A DNA stretch of 64,000 bases from NCBI GenBank assembly GCA_018292915.2, contig JACVVK020000526.1, positions 133,501-197,500 of the forward strand, in the 5' to 3' direction. The notes under the pieces are model-generated. The model did no database searches. It saw nothing but the letters and a program-made list of their open reading frames with translations, and was not told where the DNA came from. Positions 22,845 to 31,658 of this stretch are shown one piece after another. A program made the translations under genes and the position numbers. Each line of letters opens with the position of its first letter. Position 1 is the stretch's first letter. This stretch comes from Batillaria attramentaria (taxonomy: Eukaryota > Mollusca > Gastropoda > Batillariidae).

Positions 22845-23670
22845 CCTATTTTACGGCTGGAATGGTCCGGTAGTCCCATGGCTTTGGGTGAAGAAGGCAT
22901 TGACCTTGTGGTCCAGCGCACAAGCCCCTCTGTTCTCTGGCACTAATGTTCTGCAAAGATATACGTTTATTTCAAAATGTATTTTAGTTAAGAATATCAG
23001 TTTTTGATTATTTTAAAAAAACTATGATAAAAAACTATGATATTGGAATATCAGTTTGTGATTATTAAAAATGATTTTTACAAAAACTATGATATTAAAA
23101 AAATATGATATATTTTACGGCTTGAATGGTCCGGTAGTCCCATGGATGATTTGGGTGAAGAAGGCCTGAATGAAGTCTTGACTTCGTGGTCCAACACACA
23201 CGTCTCTCTCTTCTCTATCACTACCATTCTGCGAAAGCATACTTGTATTTCAAATTGTGTTTTAGTCTGTGATCAAAACCTATTTTACGGCTGGAAGTCA
23301 CATGGACTTTGATGACGGATGAAGGCTTGACCTTGTGGTCCAAGAAGTCTTTCTGTTCTCTATCACTACCGTTCTGCAAAAGTGTATTTTTATTTCAAAC
23401 TGTATTTTAGTGAAGACTATCAGTCTGTGATCAAAACCTATTTCACGGCTAGAATGATCCGCCATGGATTTTGGTGAAGGATGAAGGCTTGACCTTGACC
23501 TTGCACAAGTCTCTCTGTTCTCTGTCACTACCATTCTGCAAAGGCATACTTTTATTTCAAACTGTATTTCAGTCTGTGATCAACAGACTGGAATGGTCCG
23601 GTAGTCCCATGGATTTTGGTGAAGGATGAGGGCTTGACCTTGTGGTCCAGCGCACGAGTCTCCCTGTGAG
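22845..23670. repeat. Satellite-like tandem repeat, about five degenerate units of ~150-250 bp
   Basis: Each unit has ATTTTACGGCTGGAATGGTC, CGGTAGTCCCATGG, GGTGAAG, TTGACCTTGTGGTCCA, CTCTCTGTTCTCTATCACTA, CCATTCTGCAAA, and TTTATTTCAAACTGTATTTT. Starts lie near 22847, 23110, 23285, 23440 and 23583. An AT-rich insert (22985-23105) has its own internal duplication. Confidence 0.8.
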
Positions 23671-23676
23671 CATAAA

Positions 23677-23725
<49 letters not shown>

Positions 23726-23739
23726 TTCGTGCGTGCGTG

Positions 23740-24360
23740 CGTGCGCTCGTGCTTGCTTGCTTGCTTCAACCGATCCCTGATACGTCGTGTCACTCCATTA
23801 TCCCTGTAACCACCTCAGGTAGCCGGCTGGAGGCAGGAAACCTGTAGGAACGGATTGGCCAAGCTATCGGCCCTCTTATCGTAACTAGCTCACCTCTCCT
23901 CAGGACCCGGCGCCGCTTGACATTTCTGGCCACGATAACACAACGAAACACTGGATTACCTGCCTGCTGACATACTGCGCCAATCTCCACTACCGAGTCG
24001 TCAAGTACCTCTTCATAACCCACCTTAGTGACGACCACCGTTGTCATTTTGCGTCACTGACGTAGGCACGTCATCAAAAACTAGCTCCTCTCACCTTCCC
24101 CGCTCCTCCCTTCTCCCCCACCCCCTTCATCTCCATCACCCCCTTCATCTCTACCACAACCCCTTCCTCATCTTTGCCCTCTTCACTCCAAACCGACCCG
24201 TCCACTCTGTTACATCTGTGAGTGACGTCGAGTGTCCTTCGACTTCAAAATAATCACCAGCAAGTACCCTGTGTTTCTAGATGTGCATGTCTGTATCGTC
24301 ACATGGTTTCATGTTGATGAGGGGACATCTGCAATAACACGTCAATTTGACATACGCACT
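23740..24360. other. No recognised feature
   Basis: Mixed sequence with a C/T-rich stretch (24080-24200). Minus-strand frame 23790-24047 (85 codons) has no motif that I know. Confidence 0.4.
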
Positions 24361-24394
24361 CCAGCGTTTACATTAAGGTGGTTGGACGGTTGTG

Positions 24395-24676
24395 GACAAA
24401 GAAACCTTTCTTACACCAGTGAGAAGAGGCACGGTGCACGGTCCTTCAAAAATGCAGCGCCGAAATTGTGGAACTCTCTCCCTGAGACAGTGAAGGAGGC
24501 AGTCAGCATTACCGCATTCTGGAAGCGCCTGAAGACTCGTCTCTTCAGTGCCTCACGCCAGTAATCATCTTCAGCTTTTTTTTTTTCTCTTTTTTTCCCC
24601 ACTATCTTTCCTTTCAAAACCTCTCCCTAAGCGCCGTGAGCACTCAGTTAGGGTGGAGCCGTGCGCTATATCAAGT

Positions 24677-24710
<34 letters not shown>

Positions 24711-24711
24711 T
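24395..24711 (+). pseudogene. Non-LTR retrotransposon ORF2 C-terminus and 3' tail (ATC)n
   Basis: A short frame ending at 24564 reads RSFKNAAPKLWNSLPETVKE followed by AVSITAFWKRLKTRLF, which is the usual C-terminal signature (WNSLP then FK..LKT.LF) of Jockey/CR1/L2-type ORF2. The stop is followed by ~110 bp of 3' UTR with GCGCCGTGAGCACTCAGTTA and GCGCTATATCAAGTCTCC, then (ATC)8. Everything upstream, including reverse transcriptase, is missing. An inverted copy of the same 3' end lies at 62659-62935. Confidence 0.8.
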
Positions 24712-25220
24712 TTTTTGGTTTGTTTGGGATTTTCCCTTGAATTTGAATTTTGGTTCTGAAACCAGTACAGGTGTGGTTGTGGTTTTGACAACAACGTAGG
24801 TCGTGTACCATGTCGCCGGGGAGAGAGTACCAGGTGCCCGGTACGTCGCGTACCAGTTCTGGCGACTGGACATGCTACGTCGGCAACCTGGTATGCGACG
24901 TAATCTTTCACCAGAGTTTACAACAGTGACCATTTCAACCACATTTAAGTCGCAATGCGTATGATAGGCATACAACAGTGTGCGGAAAACTTTTCATCGG
25001 ATGTGCTTAATCCGTGCATCAGAATCAATCACTGTGGTCACAATATAGCATCTGAGACCACTGTGGTGACTGGCCGACGTATGTTTTTCTAGAAGTGTAC
25101 CGCGTACTGAGCAGACCGCCGACGTTATTTGGTTGCGGACTGAGGACCAGTTAAACCGCTCTGGTTGGTGGCTAGTTTTAGAAGATTTGTCGAGTCCCAG
25201 TCTGTTCAGGAATGGACCGG

Positions 25221-25395
25221 GGGAGCCGGGATGGCCGAATGGGTAGAGCGTTGGACTCTCAATGCTTCAATGTCGTGAGTTCGAATCCCGGCTGAGGCCA
25301 AATATTTATGCTGGCCTTCTTCTCGTTGCCCCGTCTTTGATATCACCCTTACGCGGTGGAAAAGGGCGTTAAACTCCCAAACACACACACACCCT
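25221..25395 (+). mobile_element. SINE-A copy, full length, with target duplication
   Basis: Head GGGAGCCGGGATGGCCGAAT with good box A, box B GAGTTCGAATC, body CCAAATATTTATGCTGGCC, tail GGGCGTTAAACTCCC and (CA)n. CAGGAATGGACCG on the left (25208-25220) and CAGCAATGGACCG on the right (25397-25409) form a 13-bp duplication with one mismatch. The undisturbed site is seen once in the paralogous repeat near 33555. Confidence 0.95.
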
Positions 25396-25556
25396 CAGCA
25401 ATGGACCGTAGGCTCAAAGAAAGTCGTATTTCTCTTAAATATTAGAAGCCACAAAGTCACGAAAACAGTCGCAATGGCCAAATGAAAAAATCCTTCTATC
25501 CGACAAACAGCCTTACAGCCTCGAAGGCGGCAGTTTTCCATCTCAATAGCGTTACA

Positions 25557-25726
25557 AGGGTGGGTGGGTGGATGGGGGTTTAACGTCCTTTTCCACCACA
25601 TACGGGTGATATCAAAGACCGGGCAACGATGAAAAAGCCAGCACAAATATTTGGCCCCAGCCGGGATACGAACTCACGACCCGAGCATTAGAAGTCGAAC
25701 GCTCTACCATTCGGCCACCTCGGCTC
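25557..25726 (-). mobile_element. SINE-A copy, full length, with target duplication
   Basis: Minus-strand copy: tail (GGGT)n and GGGGGTTTAACGTCC, body CCAAATATTTGTGCTGGC, box B GAGTTCGTATC, head with ATGGTAGAGCG and GGAGCC. Flanks AGCGTTACAA and AGCGTTATAA form a ~10-bp duplication with one difference. Confidence 0.93.
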
Positions 25727-26057
25727 CCCCAGCAGCGTTATAAACATACAGTTTTAAATAACAAACTACAAATTGAAAGCTGAAGCGGATGTCCGGTGAA
25801 ACGAAAACCAGTTCCAACGGACGATTCATGTTCGCTTCGTGTTTCAATAACCAAGATGATATAACAATTAATATTCTGGTGACCGGTATCAACCACTATA
25901 CATTGTCGCCCCCTGCACCCGGAGCGCCCTAGAAGCGGGTATAGTTCTGAATAATGCCAGGTACGTTCGGAATGCCAGCTACAAGTGTTGATGAGCGGGT
26001 AACATTTGCAGTCTGGTCCTTACTTAGATTCTGATGAGTGGTGAAATCTTTCCGGGA

Positions 26058-26857
26058 AACATCGAGACTATTGTAAAAGCCTTGCAAAGACAAGGTGAAA
26101 CATCGAGACTCTATTGTAAAAGTCTTGCAAAGACAAAGTGAAACATCGAGACTCTATTGTAAAAGTCTTGCAAAGACAAGGTGAAACATCGAGACTCTAT
26201 TGTAAAAGTCTTGCAAAGACAAGGTGAAACATCGAGACTCTATTGTAAAAGCCTTGCAAAGACAAGGTGAAACATCGAGACTCTATTGTAAAAGCCTTGC
26301 AAAGACAAGGTGAAACATCGAGACTCTATTGTAAAAGCCTTGCAAAGACAAGGTGAAACATCGAGACTCTATTGTAAAAGTCTTGCAAAGACAAAGTGAA
26401 ACATCGAGACTCTATTGTAAAAGTCTTGCAAAGACAAGGTGAAACATCGAGACTCTTTTGTAAAAGTCTTGCAAAGACAAGGTGAAACATCGAGACTCTA
26501 TTGTAAAAGCCTTGCAAAGACAAGGTGAAACATCGAGACTTTATTGCAAAAGCCTTGCAAAGAAAAGGTGAAACATCGAGACTCTACTGTAAAAGTCTTG
26601 CAAAGACAAGGTGAAACATCGAGACTATTGTAAAAGCCTTGCAAAGACAAGGTGAAACATTGAGACTCTATTGTAAGAGCCGTGCAAAGACAAGGCGAAA
26701 CATCGAGACTCTATTGTAAAACCATGCAAAGACAAGGTGAAACATCGAGACCCTGTTGTAAAAGCCTTGCAAAGACAAGGTGAAACATCGAGACTCTATT
26801 GTAAAAGCCTTGCAAAGACAAGGTGAAACATCGAGACTCTATTGTAAAAGCCTTGCG
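26058..26857. repeat. 43-bp minisatellite, about 18-19 units
   Basis: The unit is GAAACATCGAGACTCTATTG plus TAAAAGCCTTGCAAAGACAA plus GGT. Two variants (AGTCTTGC and AGCCTTGC) alternate in blocks. Units follow one another without spacers. As 43 is 1 more than a multiple of 3, the minus-strand frames seen here rotate phase and carry no coding signal. Confidence 0.95.
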
Positions 26858-26984
26858 AGCTACACACTTGAAAACATCATTTTGTTTATCAACATTTCTA
26901 AAACAGTGGCAGGTACTCATTGTGTGAAGAGGGCCGACTGAAATCATTCGGCAGCATATTAGGAAAATAAAAACAAACTATAAG

Positions 26985-27093
26985 GATGGGTAGGTGTTTT
27001 GGAGTTTAACGCCCGTTTCCACCACGTAAGGGTGATAGCAACGACGAGGCAACGAGAAAAGGGTCAGTACAAATATTTGGCCCCAGCCGCGAT
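26985..27093 (-). mobile_element. SINE-A copy, 5' truncated, with perfect 10-bp target duplication
   Basis: Minus-strand tail GGAGTTTAACGCCCGTTTCC, body CCAAATATTTGTACTGACCC, cut at the end of the body (CCAGCCGCGAT), so the tRNA head is lost. AACAAACTAT precedes (26972-26981) and follows (27094-27103). Truncation at the 5' end with an intact duplication indicates incomplete reverse transcription at insertion. Confidence 0.93.
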
Positions 27094-27109
27094 AACAAAC
27101 TATGAACTG

Positions 27110-27500
27110 GTTCTGATGATCACTGGGCAGTACTAAGTTCGGAATTATTTACTGTCCTCATTTTGTTTTCCAGAATTGAAAACAAAAGATGTTGTGTGAT
27201 TTCTGACCGATTTTCTAACAAGAAATCCACTGTGTGGAACTGACCAGTAATTAAAGACTGTCGTTGCTTGCCGTACATTTATCTGTTCCGCGGTAGATAG
27301 CAGGACGGAGGTGTGTAGCCGGCTGATTGTGAGGTGACGAAATAAATGACCCTAATCGCAGCAGCTGATTAAACAAGACCACAGACTAACGGCTAATGCG
27401 GCGCTGAGACGCTGCTGAACAGACGAGGAATTCTGCCCAACCTCTTCGTTTCTCTTCTTTTCCTGATGTGTAGATCTATTGCCACCATCATTCTTTTTTG
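27110..27500. other. No recognised feature
   Basis: Mixed, somewhat AT-rich sequence with no frame, repeat or motif that I recognise. Confidence 0.5.
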
Positions 27501-27513
27501 TTTGGACAAAAAG

Positions 27514-27655
27514 GGGAGCAGGGGGAGCTCAGTTAGTAGGGCGCTGGACTCTCAATGCTAGGGTCGTAGGTTCGAGTCCCGGCTGGATTCCCAAATGTTG
27601 TGTTTTTTGACTCGGTGTCCTTTCTTTAGTATCACTATTACGTGGTGGAAAATGG
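27514..27655 (+). mobile_element. SINE-A relative with a different tRNA-like head
   Basis: The head GGGGGAGCTCAGTTAGTAGG reads like a standard tRNA D-arm (AGCTCAGTTAG), and GGTTCGAGTCCCGGCTGG is a perfect box B. The body keeps only traces of SINE-A (GTATCACTATTACGTGGTGG, then AAAATGGTG) and ends in CAAA repeats. It may be an older or sister family. Confidence 0.6.
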
Positions 27656-27747
27656 TGTCGAACAAACAAACAAAAAAACCAAAACAAACAAAACAAAACA
27701 AAAATCACAACAGCAACAACCAACGAACCAATTTTTTCTTCAGCAAG

Positions 27748-27983
27748 GGCGGTCGGTGGTCTAGTGGTTAAGACTTTGTCGCCAATGAGAGAGGTCAGGT
27801 TCGAGTCTTTCTCGTCTATTGCACCGTCCATTCGGGCCGAAAAGACTCGTCTATTGCACCGTCCATTCGGGCCGACCGTCCGGGGTTCTCTTCGGGTACT
27901 CCGGCTTTCTCCCGCTCTTCTTTGGGAATGTTCAGCTCACAAAAAGACGCGCTGTCGTGAATCACACGCATTCTCTCAAACAG
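27748..27983 (+). mobile_element. Chimeric SINE-B: normal head, internal duplication, inverted tail scrap
   Basis: The head GGCGGTCGGTGGTCTAGTGG has perfect box A and box B is GGTTCGAGTC. The segment CTCGTCTATTGCACCGTCCA with TTCGGGCCGAAAAGA is present twice in tandem. After GTTCAGCTCACAAAAAGAC the sequence becomes the reverse complement of the SINE-B tail (GTGAATCACACGCATTCTCT C). The element is therefore rearranged. Confidence 0.75.
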
Positions 27984-28103
27984 TGTGACAACTTCGCGGT
28001 CCCCGTGTTATTTCACAGTGTGCACAGATGCGGTGAATGCTGTCGCATTAACCGGCACAGTACATTTCCAGAGATCACTGTCTGCATGCGCACACTGTGA
28101 AAT

Positions 28104-28175
28104 TCATTTTTTTCAATTTCAGTTTATTCCAAAAAACCCCATCATGGGGTACAGGTATACAGTCATGTGACATAT
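28104..28175 (-). mobile_element. Non-LTR retrotransposon 3' end fragment
   Basis: The minus strand reads TACCCCATGATGGGGTTTTT TTGGAATAAACTGAAATTGA, ending in an A-rich stretch. A CCCCATGATGGGG hairpin followed by AATAAA is a usual 3' terminus of CR1/L2-type LINEs. No ORF remains. Confidence 0.6.
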
Positions 28176-28319
28176 ATGCATCCAGCCAGCAAACAAACTA
28201 CACGTATTCACTTTTGCGCAGATATATATATATATATGAGTAACAAATCAAACAAAGCATTCATACACATTGCCTTCATACTCACATCTACGTAACATCA
28301 AATGCACACGTGCGCGCGC

Positions 28320-28427
28320 GCGCCCACACACACACACACACACACACACACCACACACACACACACACACCATTCATCTATATCTATAGCCCTAACAGTA
28401 GAGAGAGAGAGAGAGAGAGAGAGAGAA
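28320..28427. repeat. (CA)n and (GA)n microsatellites
   Basis: CA repeats 28323-28370 with one ACC interruption, then GA repeats 28399-28427. Confidence 0.95.
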
Positions 28428-28613
28428 AACAAACTGTGCCTGAAATAGCACGATGACCACAAAGTTGTTCAGAACCGTCCACTTTCCTTGTCACCGAGCG
28501 TGTTTGTTTATTCCTTCTTAGTTATCATTTGTCTTGGCTCAGGCTTCGGTTAGCCTGTTTCACGTGAGTATAGAGGCTAACGTCAGTGAAACCGATGGGA
28601 TAGAGCTGGGTCA

Positions 28614-28773
28614 GGGTAACCCACGAGTGATCGGGGAAGTCACATCCTAGTTCGGGTAACCCATGAGTGATCGGGGAAGTCACATCCTAGTTCGGGTAAC
28701 CCATGAGTGATCGGGGAAGTCACATCCTAGTTCGGGTAACCCATGAGTGATCGGGGAAGTCATATCCTGGGTT
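28614..28773. repeat. 40-bp minisatellite, four units
   Basis: The unit is GGGTAACCCATGAGTGATCG plus GGGAAGTCACATCCTAGTTC, nearly identical in units 2 and 3, with single changes in 1 and 4. The flank GCTAACGTCAGTGAAACCGA (28573-28592) recurs as ACTAACGTCAGTGAAGCCGA at 29168-29187, so part of the surrounding DNA is also duplicated. Confidence 0.9.
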
Positions 28774-28779
28774 AGGGAT

Positions 28780-29435
28780 CCAAGCGAACAAACTTTTTGG
28801 TGGCTACATATTTTGCGTGGTGGCTATGCATAGGAAAACGTCAGGCTAATGGAAGAAAAATGGCAGCGTACCTAAGCTGTACGATGATGTTTACTAGTTG
28901 AGCTTAAGTGAAGTTAGAATGGGATCCCCTATGGCGCACGGCGAACCTCACCTCGCAGTGTTGGCGTTGGACATTTTCCAGTGAGACACGCACGCACTGT
29001 AGCTTGTAGGGGTAAAGTGTGTATTTTCATGAAGGCGTTATTCAGCGTCAATTGTGTCCTATCATTATATAAAATATTGGTCCAGCCACCACAGAGATAT
29101 TAAGGTGTTGATTTTTTTTCCTATGGTTGGATCCATGACCCTCGATTACATGAGAGGGACATCATGACTAACGTCAGTGAAGCCGAGGGGAAAGAACTGG
29201 GGGTCCCTGAGACTAGAAGGAAACGGAAACTCTGATCATGATGTGGTACGGAAATCAGCATCTGAGTCACTAAGCTTTTGATTGCAGACACACATCAAGG
29301 AAAGGTCAGATATCGGAGCGGCGCATGTAGCTAGAGGGCTAGGGTATTGTCCTCATACATTGTCTCTCACAGAACTTGCACCATAAACAGACAAAGAACA
29401 CATGCACCCCCTCCCTCCACATCCCCTTATCCAGC
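28780..29435. other. No gene recognised; flank partly duplicated
   Basis: Mixed sequence. Apart from the ACTAACGTCAGTGAAGCCGA word shared with the 28.57-kb flank, I see no motif, frame or repeat. Confidence 0.5.
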
Positions 29436-29443
29436 CCTAATCG

Positions 29444-29624
29444 GTGGAGTGGGTTGATATTTTGGGGGTTTAACGTCCATTTTCAGTCACTACGAACCGG
29501 TGATATCAGAGACGGGGCAACGAGGACAGAGGCAGCACAAATATTGACCATCAGTCGGGATCCGAACACACGACCCGAGCATTGAAAGTCCAGCGCTCTA
29601 CATCCGTGTATTCCGGCTCCCCCC
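29444..29624 (-). mobile_element. SINE-A copy (duplicate 1)
   Basis: Minus-strand: GGGGGTTTAACGTCC, a C-to-A change in the tail, body CAGCACAAATATTGACCATC, box B with GTGTTCGGATC, head with TGTAGAGCGCTGGAC and GGGGAGCC. The changes CGGTGATATC and TCAGTCGGGATCCGAAC are shared with the copy at 30409. Confidence 0.88.
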
Positions 29625-29674
29625 TAAGCTATGGAAACAGATACGGAGATAATACGACTGTCTGCTTTACTAGT

Positions 29675-29677
<3 letters not shown>

Positions 29678-29762
<85 letters not shown>
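29678..29762. repeat. (CA)n microsatellite, ~85 bp
   Basis: Uninterrupted CA from 29678 to 29761. Confidence 0.97.
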
Positions 29763-29765
<3 letters not shown>

Positions 29766-30408
29766 GCACAAAGCTACACACCTGTCACCCACCCACCCAC
29801 CAACTCCTTACAACCTCCATCCTCCCGAGGACTCGACCCCCAGGTACTGCCGTCCCGCAAGGGCAATAAAAATTAAACAACACTGATATGCTCTATAACT
29901 TTTCCCATTACATACGCGGAGTTTGCACTGGTTCCACCCCGGCAGCGTACGTGCACTAGCTTAATCGACAGGACGGAGACAAAAAGAAACCCCCCAAAGG
30001 AACGAGAAAGAATTATGTAACGAAGATGGAAATGAAATGCAAACTGCACCAGAAAAGTACGAGCACACTTTTCCCTCAGACCTACCCGATGTTTGTCCTG
30101 CCCCGATCCCCGACAATGCACTCACACACATGCACATACACATGCACTCTCCTAATCGACGGGACCTTGGCCAAAAAAGAAAAAAAATCAAGGAACAAGA
30201 AAAAATGTATGATGAAGATGAAAATGAAATGCACCCAAAGAGTTCGTGCACACTTTCCCTCATAAACGAAGTTTCCCGCCCCGATAAGGTAGATATGTAA
30301 CCCCCCCCCCCCCACACACACACACACACACACACACATCCCCCCCCCCCCACACACACACACACCCCGCTTCACCACCCCCAACCCCCTTTTTTCCCGC
30401 CCTAATCG

Positions 30409-30607
30409 ATGGAGTTGGTGGATGTATGGGGGTTTAGCGTCCTTTTTCTCACGATGTACCGGTGATATCAATAACGGGGACCAAAGAGGAAACAGGCCGC
30501 ACAAATACTGCCCTCCACCCCCACCTCACCCCCTCCCCAGTCGGGATCCGAACTCACGACTCGCGCATTCAAAATCCAGGGCTCTGCATCCGGGTATCCC
30601 GGCACCC
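30409..30607 (-). mobile_element. SINE-A copy (duplicate 2) with C-rich insertion
   Basis: It shares flanks and private substitutions with the copy at 29444 but carries an extra ~25-bp C/A-rich stretch (30511-30538) between the body and box B. Confidence 0.85.
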
Positions 30608-31139
30608 CCTATAAGCTATGGAACACATGAAAGAATCCCCAAGGAACAAAAACGATGGAAATAATGGATACGAAAACGAAATGCAAGTTGCATCAGAAGA
30701 GTTCGTGCACACTTTACCCCAGACGGGTATCCGAAGCCATCACCACCCCACCACGCCGACAAAGTCACGACATGCACCCGCGCAATCGACGAGACCTACA
30801 GGAAACAAGAAACGAAAACGTAAGTAACATGAAAATGAAATGGAAATTGCGCCCCCCCCCCACTCCCCCCCCCCGAAAGCTACCCGAAATTTGCACTGTC
30901 CCACCCCCGACAAGGTACACTTGCACCCGCCTAATCCGTAGAGGTACCTAGGTAACAAAATCACTTAGGAACAAGAACAACTATTGAGGGGAATGATGGA
31001 AATTAAATGCAAATTGCACCAGAAGAGTGCATGCACACTTTTCCCCCTCCCCAGACCCGGCGAAACCTACCCGAAGTTTGCACCGCCCCACCCCGACCAC
31101 ATTACCCGCCTAATCGACGAGACCGGAACCTTGGAGGGG

Positions 31140-31535
31140 GGGAGCCGCCGTGTTTGGGGTTTGTGGGGATGAAACGTGATGCATGTTTTGCCGACCTGTG
31201 CCCAGAGAGCATCACGTACTCACACTGTAGACAAGCCCCGGTGCAGCACACAACCATTTGCCAGCAATAACAAACGGCCGCAGCGGCTGTAAGGTTTGGA
31301 TGGCTTGATAACTTCACTCGCAAACTTCCGCTGAAGGAGTCAACGTCAGGAGATTTTGCTGATCGCGTAATCCCAGTTCATGTTTCAGCCCGAGATATCT
31401 ACCTCAACTGTGAGGTAGTCTACGTGCTGTCCCTATCCCCTGCTGAGCACCAGAGAGCCCGGTTTGTTGTTGTTGTTGTTGTTGTTTTCTGGCTGAACTG
31501 TAGCCTAAACACATTTGGGAATTTTTTTATTCTGT
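31140..31535. other. No recognised feature
   Basis: Mixed sequence with a (GTT)n run at 31465-31486. No gene supported. Confidence 0.5.
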
Positions 31536-31537
31536 TT

Positions 31538-31595
31538 TTGGCTCACTTGTGTAACAAAGTGAGTCTATGTAATAGCCCTCCGTCGTCTGTCTGTG

Positions 31596-31658
<63 letters not shown>

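Larger units (their letters stand above)
25060..25785. repeat. Unclassified repeat carrying two nested SINE-A insertions
   Basis: Words such as TTCTAGAAGTGT, GTACTGAGCAGAC, ACGTTATTTGGTTGCG, ACTGAGGACCAG, GTCCCAGTCTGTTCAGGAAT and CACAAAGTCACGAAAAC occur in the same order, inverted, at 33445-33720. Here the repeat is split by a plus-strand SINE-A (25221-25395) and a minus-strand SINE-A (25557-25726). The copy at 33.5 kb lacks both. Confidence 0.8.
27984..28565. repeat. Rearranged copy of the 12.3-kb MITE, split by a LINE 3' end
   Basis: 27984-28085 matches the MITE interior in plus orientation (ACAACTTCGCGGTCCC, CAGTGTGCACAGA, CGGCACAGTACATTT). 28447-28565 matches the MITE left part in minus orientation (ACAAAGTTGTTCAG, CCACTTTCCTTGTCACCGAG, then TTCGGTTAGCCTG). 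Both pieces contain ACAACTT/AAGTTGT, so they meet as an inversion around that word, with ~350 bp between. Confidence 0.65.
29435..31135. repeat. Degenerate tandem repeat with duplicated SINE-A
   Basis: Words in the order GAAATGCAAATTGCACCAGA, AGAGT.CGTGCACACTTTCCC, ACCTACCCGAAGTTTGCA, CCGACAA, CACCCGCCTAATCGACGAGA and GGAACAAGAA recur about five times (near 29990, 30200, 30660, 30830 and 30990). Within this array a SINE-A with the same flanks (CCCTAATCG on the left, TAAGCTATGGAA on the right) appears twice, 965 bp apart. Confidence 0.7.

Noticed and set aside
25221..25300. Functional tRNA gene
   Set aside because: Boxes A and B and a 7-bp acceptor-type stem are present, but the anticodon and variable region are shortened (about 66 nt in total) and the same body follows in all copies. 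These are SINE heads.
26058..26857. CRISPR-like array
   Set aside because: Units are contiguous with no unique spacers, the genome is eukaryotic, and no cas-like genes are present. It is a minisatellite.
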